Positions 59,837 through 64,000 of a DNA stretch of 64,000 nt are shown here, in pieces. The translations under genes were made by a program, and so were the position numbers. Positions within the stretch are counted from its first letter, which is position 1. The number at the start of each line of letters is the position of its first letter. The stretch lies in the NCBI GenBank assembly GCA_016235555.1, contig JACRKC010000099.1, forward strand, positions 21,262 to 85,261, read 5' to 3'. The notes below the pieces were generated by a model, which made no database searches, was not told the DNA's origin, and saw only the letters and a list, made by a program, of their open reading frames with translations. Source of the stretch: Verrucomicrobiota bacterium. Its GTDB lineage: Bacteria > Verrucomicrobiota > Verrucomicrobiia > Opitutales > Opitutaceae.

Positions 59837-62068
59837 GTGTTGCGCCAACCCCTCAGTCGATTTTCCCGAGCGGTCCTCGCCCTGGCGATGACCGGCTGCG
59901 GCATGTCCCGACTCGCCGCCCAATCCGCGCTGCCGACCAAAGCCACGTCCGCGACCGAGCCTGAGACCGTCCGCCTGGAGCGTGTCGAGGTCGAAGCCAA
60001 AGCCGACGAGCGTCCCTTCGATCCCACCGGGCTCGGCTCGAACGAAAGCCAGCTTCACGACGCGCCCTTTTCGAACGATCTCGTGATGCTCGGCGTGCTC
60101 GATGACGACACGCTTGCCTCCGAAATGAAAATCGCACTCGCGCCGGTGGCCAACCCCGCCGCCGTCGATCTGGCGACGGGCGACACGCGGCTGAGCCTGC
60201 GGGGTTTTCCGGCGCCGTTGTTGCGCGACGGATTCGTGCACCTCGGTGTGCCGGACCTGTTGAACACGGCGCGGCTTGTCGTGATCCAGGGCGCACTGGT
60301 GCCCGTCCTCGGTCGCGCGGCGCCCGGCGGCATCCAGGACTACCAGACCGCCCGCCCGCGGGTGAAGGCCGGGCGCACATTCTACTACGCGGCGTCGTCG
60401 CTCCAGCGGCAGGCGGCGCAGACGGAACTCACCGGCCCCGCGGTGCCCAAGCGCGCCTGGCAACGCTTCGCCGCCGATTGGAGCCGCAAGACCGGGCCCG
60501 AGCGTTTCGTCGTGTCCGAGACGCGTTCGGCGGACCTCGCGCTCGCCTGGAAACACAGCGCCACGGCGAGCTCGCTCGGTTACGTCGACTTCCAGCAGCT
60601 CAAGGCCACGCCGACCTACGGCGTCCCCGAGTTCCGCCGCGCCACCGGCCAGAAGGTCGTCGGTCCCTACCTGCCGTTCGCCTACTTCAACACTGGCGGT
60701 CCACAAGCCGGCGTGCGCCGCCGCAGCACCATGGCCGGGGTGTTGTTCGACGCGCAACCGAACCCCAATCTCACGGTGCGCGCCGCCGTCGAGGGCTGGT
60801 GGCGCCGGGTCGAACAGGATCGTTTCACGACCTCGCTCTACAACCTCACGACGCGTCTCTTCGAAGGCACGCGTGAACCCATCCACGTCGAACAGCCGCA
60901 GCACGCCACGTCCGCCCGTTTCGACCTCACCCGCCGGTTCACGACCGAGCGCGCCAACCACAAAATCATGTTCGCCGCCGCCGATACCTGGGGCACCTAC
61001 GAACGCGAGGAGCGCGCGCTGGCGACCGCCGACCGCAATGCGCTGCCGCTCACCGTGCGGCAATTTCGCGCCGAGGCGCCCGACTACTACCGGCCGGCGT
61101 TCAGCCGCGCCCGTTACAACCGCCTCATCACCGACCGCGAGGAAAAGGCCCGCTACACCTCGCTCGAGGCCAGCGAGCGCGCCGCCTTTGACAAAGGCCG
61201 CCTCGTCCTCACCGCCGGTCTGCGGCAGGATTTCGTCGCCCTGCGCGTGAGCGACCGGCGCCCCGGCAACACGATGCCGCACGTCGAGGACACAGTGGGC
61301 CAGATGACCTACCTCACGGGGGTGAACTATCAGGCGCGGCCGAGCCGGCTGCTGTTGTTCGCGACCACGAGCACGGCCTTCGAGCCCTCGACCCGCGTCG
61401 ACGCGCGCACCGGCCGCATCCAAGGCACCGACACCACGCACGGCTACGAAGCCGGCTTCAAGTCACGGATCCCCGAATGGAACGCCGACTGGTCCGGCTC
61501 GGCCTTCACGCTCGTCAACCAGGACATCTCGCGCCGCAACCCGCTCCTCAACGATCCGATCCACGATGCGAACCAGACGCAGCCGCAACTCGTGGCCGCG
61601 GGCGAGGAGAAGTTCACCGGCTGGCGCGTCGAGGGTCGCTGGAAGCCGGCGCCGCCGTGGACGCTTGCCGGCCGCTTTTCCTGCGTGCGCGCCATCACCA
61701 CCGCCTCGCCCGACATCCCCGAGGAAGTCGGCCGCCAGCTCACACGCATGCCGCCGATCAACGCGGGCGTGTCAGCGTCCTACGCCTTCAACGCGAAGGG
61801 GCCGTTCCCCGGGGCTTATGCCAGCCTGATCTACACCTACGTCGACGCCTACACCGCCTATTACGAGGATCGTAATCGCTTCGGCCTGAAATATCCGAGC
61901 GACGGGCAGGTGGCGGTGGGCCTGAGCCGCAGCTTCGTCACCAGGAAAATCTACTCCCACAGCGTCGCCCTTTACGTGCGCAACGCGCTCGACCGCGACC
62001 TGCTTGCCTCCCATGCGCGCCCCGGCCAATGGCGCGAAGTGACGGGCAGCTACCGGCTGTCGTTCTGA
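59837..62068 (+). CDS. TonB-dependent receptor 4 (no carboxypeptidase-regulatory-like domain)
   Basis: 743 residues from the GTG at 59837, chosen because GGAGGG sits 6 bp upstream; a GTG at 59807 would add 10 residues. The signal segment is SRAVLALAMTGCGMSRLAAQ. The mature protein has a TonB-box-like ETVRLERVEVEAKADE, then a plug (ATGDTRLSLRGFPAPLLRDG, RLVVIQGALVPVLGRAAPGG) and a barrel ending VTGSYRLSF with the terminal Phe. Shorter than receptors 1-3 and without their N-domain, it belongs to another subfamily, closer to siderophore- or small-ligand-type receptors. It follows the epimerase by 100 bp on the same strand. Confidence 0.92.
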   Translation: MLRQPLSRFSRAVLALAMTGCGMSRLAAQSALPTKATSATEPETVRLERVEVEAKADERPFDPTGLGSNESQLHDAPFSNDLVMLGVLDDDTLASEMKIALAPVANPAAVDLATGDTRLSLRGFPAPLLRDGFVHLGVPDLLNTARLVVIQGALVPVLGRAAPGGIQDYQTARPRVKAGRTFYYAASSLQRQAAQTELTGPAVPKRAWQRFAADWSRKTGPERFVVSETRSADLALAWKHSATASSLGYVDFQQLKATPTYGVPEFRRATGQKVVGPYLPFAYFNTGGPQAGVRRRSTMAGVLFDAQPNPNLTVRAAVEGWWRRVEQDRFTTSLYNLTTRLFEGTREPIHVEQPQHATSARFDLTRRFTTERANHKIMFAAADTWGTYEREERALATADRNALPLTVRQFRAEAPDYYRPAFSRARYNRLITDREEKARYTSLEASERAAFDKGRLVLTAGLRQDFVALRVSDRRPGNTMPHVEDTVGQMTYLTGVNYQARPSRLLLFATTSTAFEPSTRVDARTGRIQGTDTTHGYEAGFKSRIPEWNADWSGSAFTLVNQDISRRNPLLNDPIHDANQTQPQLVAAGEEKFTGWRVEGRWKPAPPWTLAGRFSCVRAITTASPDIPEEVGRQLTRMPPINAGVSASYAFNAKGPFPGAYASLIYTYVDAYTAYYEDRNRFGLKYPSDGQVAVGLSRSFVTRKIYSHSVALYVRNALDRDLLASHARPGQWREVTGSYRLSF

Positions 62069-62588
62069 GCGTAACCATGCCGTCGGCCGTAGCAGCCGGC
62101 CCTTCGGCCAGCTCAGGGCAGGCAGTGAGGAAGCTGGAGCAAGGTGAGTCGCGGCAACCAGCCTCGTCACCTCGGCTGCTACCACGTTTCGCGAACTTCA
62201 ACTGCAACGTTCCGTATAAGCGCCGAAAAAGGTAGGGCGCGTTATCCTTAACGTGCTGCTCAGGACGTTCACACTCCGTGCGACGGCGGATTAAGGATAA
62301 TCCGCCCTGCTGCCCACAAACAGGCCTGTTCGACACCCTGTCAGACCAATTGCCCGTCGGACCTGGACTGTCGGCCCGGCCGCTGGCCGGTCCTACAACA
62401 ACATCATGGTCGGTCGGCGATGGTGATTGGCGCGAACGGTGGGCCGGGCGCTCCGCGCGCGGCCAGTCGGGTCCGCGGAGCGGCCGGAGCGGCGGTTTTC
62501 AACCGCCGAATCGAGCGCTTGAAATGCGCCGCTCCGCTCCGAATCCGACATTGCCGCGCGGGCGCGACTCGCTTTCGTTCGCGTCCGC
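62069..62588. other. Intergenic region with several palindromic repeats
   Basis: 62088-62190 has arms ccgtagcagccggccc and cacctcggctgctacc with a 'cagctcagggcagg' core. 62228-62312 has ggtagggcgcgttatcctta against ttaaggataatccgccctgc. 62437-62480 is the 'gggccgggcgctccgcg' family. Just upstream of the SDR, 62485-62530 carries agcggcggttttcaaccgcc. No gene is seen. Confidence 0.75.
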
Positions 62589-63371
62589 ATGTCCACGAAA
62601 ACCGCTCTCGTCACCGGCGCGTCCCGCGGCATCGGCCGCGGTATCGCGATCGAACTGGCCCGCTCCGGCGCCCGCGTCGCCATCAACTACGCCGGCAACG
62701 CCGAGGCCGCCGCCGAGGCGCTCGCGCTCGTCAAGGCGGCGGGCGGCGACGGCTTCATCGTGCAGGGTGACGTCGCCGTCGCCGCCGATCGCGAGCGCCT
62801 GGTCGCCGAGGCCGTGGCGAAATTCGGCCGCATCGATCTGCTCGTGAACAACGCCGGCGTCGCCCCGAAAGTCCGCGCCGACCTGCTCGACGCCGGCGAG
62901 GAGAGCTTCGATCGCCTCTATGCGATCAACCTCAAGGGCCCGTTCTTTCTCTCGCAACTCGGCGCGAAGCAGATGCTCAAGCAGGCGCCCGACGCCGAGG
63001 GTTTCCGTGGCCGGATCGTCAATATCACCTCCATCTCCGTCTACACCGCGTCGATCAATCGCGGCGACTACTGCATGGTGAAGGCAGGCTTGGCGATGAT
63101 GACCAAGCTCTTCGCCGACCGCCTCGCGAACGACGGCATCAACGTCTACGAAATCCGCCCCGGCGTGATCGCCACGGACATGACCGGCGGCGTGAAGGAG
63201 AAATACGACAAGCTCATCATCCACGACGAGCGCGGCATCACGCCGATCCGTCGCTGGGGCAAGCCCGAGGACATCGGCCGCGCCGTGCGCGCGATCGCCG
63301 AGGATCGCTTCCCGTTTTCCACGGGCGCGTGCTTCGACGTGGACGGCGGGTTCCACCTGCACCGCCTCTAA
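62589..63371 (+). CDS. Short-chain dehydrogenase/reductase (3-ketoacyl-ACP reductase-like)
   Basis: 260 residues from the ATG at 62589 ([20 protein letters not shown]). The classical SDR features are complete: TGASRGIG cofactor motif, NNAG (87-90), S148 in NITSIS, Y161-x3-K165 in GDYCMVKAG, and the C-terminal [15 protein letters not shown]. Members of this branch are annotated as 3-ketoacyl-ACP reductases, but many act on sugars or sugar acids. Cytoplasmic, NAD(P)-dependent. In a carbohydrate region, oxidation of a sugar such as fucose is at least as likely as fatty-acid synthesis. It stands alone between two repeat-rich regions. Confidence 0.92.
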   Translation: MSTKTALVTGASRGIGRGIAIELARSGARVAINYAGNAEAAAEALALVKAAGGDGFIVQGDVAVAADRERLVAEAVAKFGRIDLLVNNAGVAPKVRADLLDAGEESFDRLYAINLKGPFFLSQLGAKQMLKQAPDAEGFRGRIVNITSISVYTASINRGDYCMVKAGLAMMTKLFADRLANDGINVYEIRPGVIATDMTGGVKEKYDKLIIHDERGITPIRRWGKPEDIGRAVRAIAEDRFPFSTGACFDVDGGFHLHRL

Positions 63372-64000
63372 ACGGGGGGCGTGCAGTCGAACGATTGAGG
63401 CTCGCGTGATGGACTGACGGAGCGGCGATCCCAAGCGGGTGGTTTGACGCAGGGCTGGTCGGTGACCCGTCGATTCGCGAGCGGAGGGTTCGAGGGCAGA
63501 TTACAGACCCGCCCTGCTCCGAACGTCCAGCGTCAGTTGACTGTGCGAGGCTCAATAGTGTGGCGACACGGAGGTTTCGTGACAGGTGGCCGCGAGCGCC
63601 AGCGAGTGGATTTCCCGCCACTTACAGCCACCGGGCTGCGCCGCGTCGCGTTTCTTATGGGTCGCTGCATCGGGTTTCGCTGACGAAGCGATGAGATCGA
63701 GGCGGAGCGCGTTGAACCCCACGCGCTGTTCCGGCGTCGCGTCGTGGCCCGAGCGCGTTGGGGGGCAACGCGCTCCAGCCCAAGCAGAGCGGCGGGAAGC
63801 CTCGTCTCCTCGGCCGCTACGGGTGGGTGGGCTGCGGCGGGGGGTGTAATACCAACGTCACCTTGCTTTTGGACTGTAGGCCCGGCCGGGGGCCGGGCAG
63901 CCCGCCCGGCGGGCCTGCAACGGAAAGTCTGAAAGCTACGGGCCGTTGGTCTAACTGGAATCGAGATCAGTAACCAGAGGCCTTGGTTGTAGCGGCGGTC
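63372..64000. other. Repeat-filled right end of the window, no gene seen
   Basis: 63394-63561 is composite palindrome copy 2 (attgaggctcgcg ... cgaggctcaat; inner gcagggctggtcggtgaccc and gacccgccctgctcc). 63705-63780 carries gcgcgttg / gggcaacgcgctcc. 63851-63955 is a palindrome containing the 11173-11219 sequence in inverse orientation. 63975-64000 begins another 'ttggttgtagcggcggtc' repeat. Confidence 0.8.

Overview
This 64 kb window is high-GC DNA from what looks like a verrucomicrobium, most likely an Opitutaceae-type polysaccharide degrader. That assignment is an inference from gene content: a ThuA/PVC-type dehydrogenase, very large TonB-dependent receptors with an N-terminal carboxypeptidase-regulatory-like domain, several Gfo/Idh/MocA oxidoreductases, sulfatases, and DUF2264 and DUF6259 proteins. 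Long mirror-frame ORFs are common because of codon bias, so coding calls rest on protein motifs and not on ORF length.

Layout. 1-5.7 kb (minus strand): a partial ThuA/membrane-bound-dehydrogenase-type protein, a cupin, a PEP-hydrolase-like TIM barrel and a sulfatase. 5.8-9.9 kb: a TonB receptor divergent from an AraC regulator. 9.9-16.3 kb: an accessory stretch with a small hypothetical gene, a DUF2200 gene, an IS110-family transposase, a heparinase-II/III-like secreted protein, an orphan antitoxin with a wrecked ParE-like toxin, and a small membrane protein. 16.3-23.6 kb: three Gfo/Idh/MocA oxidoreductases, two xylose-isomerase-like epimerases and a DUF433/DUF5615 toxin-antitoxin pair. 23.9-28.6 kb: a second TonB receptor and an iduronate-sulfatase-like enzyme. 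28.7-36.2 kb: a sugar import/isomerisation operon (SSS symporter, mannose-6-phosphate isomerase, 2-hydroxyacid dehydrogenase, DUF2264 protein) with a LacI regulator upstream. 36.2-39.1 kb: a NamZ-like DUF1343 lipoprotein and glycerate kinase. 39.3-42.6 kb: a third TonB receptor. 42.8-50 kb: DUF1653, a Tat-exported metallophosphoesterase, a BNR-4 propeller, an alpha/beta hydrolase and a DUF6259 protein. 50-57.7 kb (minus): GH43-like, GH51, an esterase, GH29 and a fucose-isomerase-like protein. 57.7-62 kb (plus): AraC, an enolase-superfamily epimerase and a fourth TonB receptor. 62.6-63.4 kb: an SDR.

Taken together this is a dispersed carbohydrate-utilisation region. Outer-membrane receptors take up sulfated, fucose- and arabinose-containing oligosaccharides. 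Secreted sulfatases, esterases and glycosidases trim them. Inner-membrane symport, isomerases and oxidoreductases move the sugars into central metabolism.

Two features stand out. First, a ~31 bp motif occurs three times, upstream of the PEP-hydrolase-like gene, between TonB receptor 1 and its AraC regulator, and upstream of TonB receptor 2. It looks like a shared operator. Second, the intergenic DNA is saturated with several families of palindromic repeats. Some have entered coding sequences in frame (DUF2264, mannose-6-phosphate isomerase, TonB receptor 3, probably the N-terminus of sulfatase 2), supply stop codons, or interrupt a toxin gene. No rRNA, tRNA or CRISPR array was recognised.
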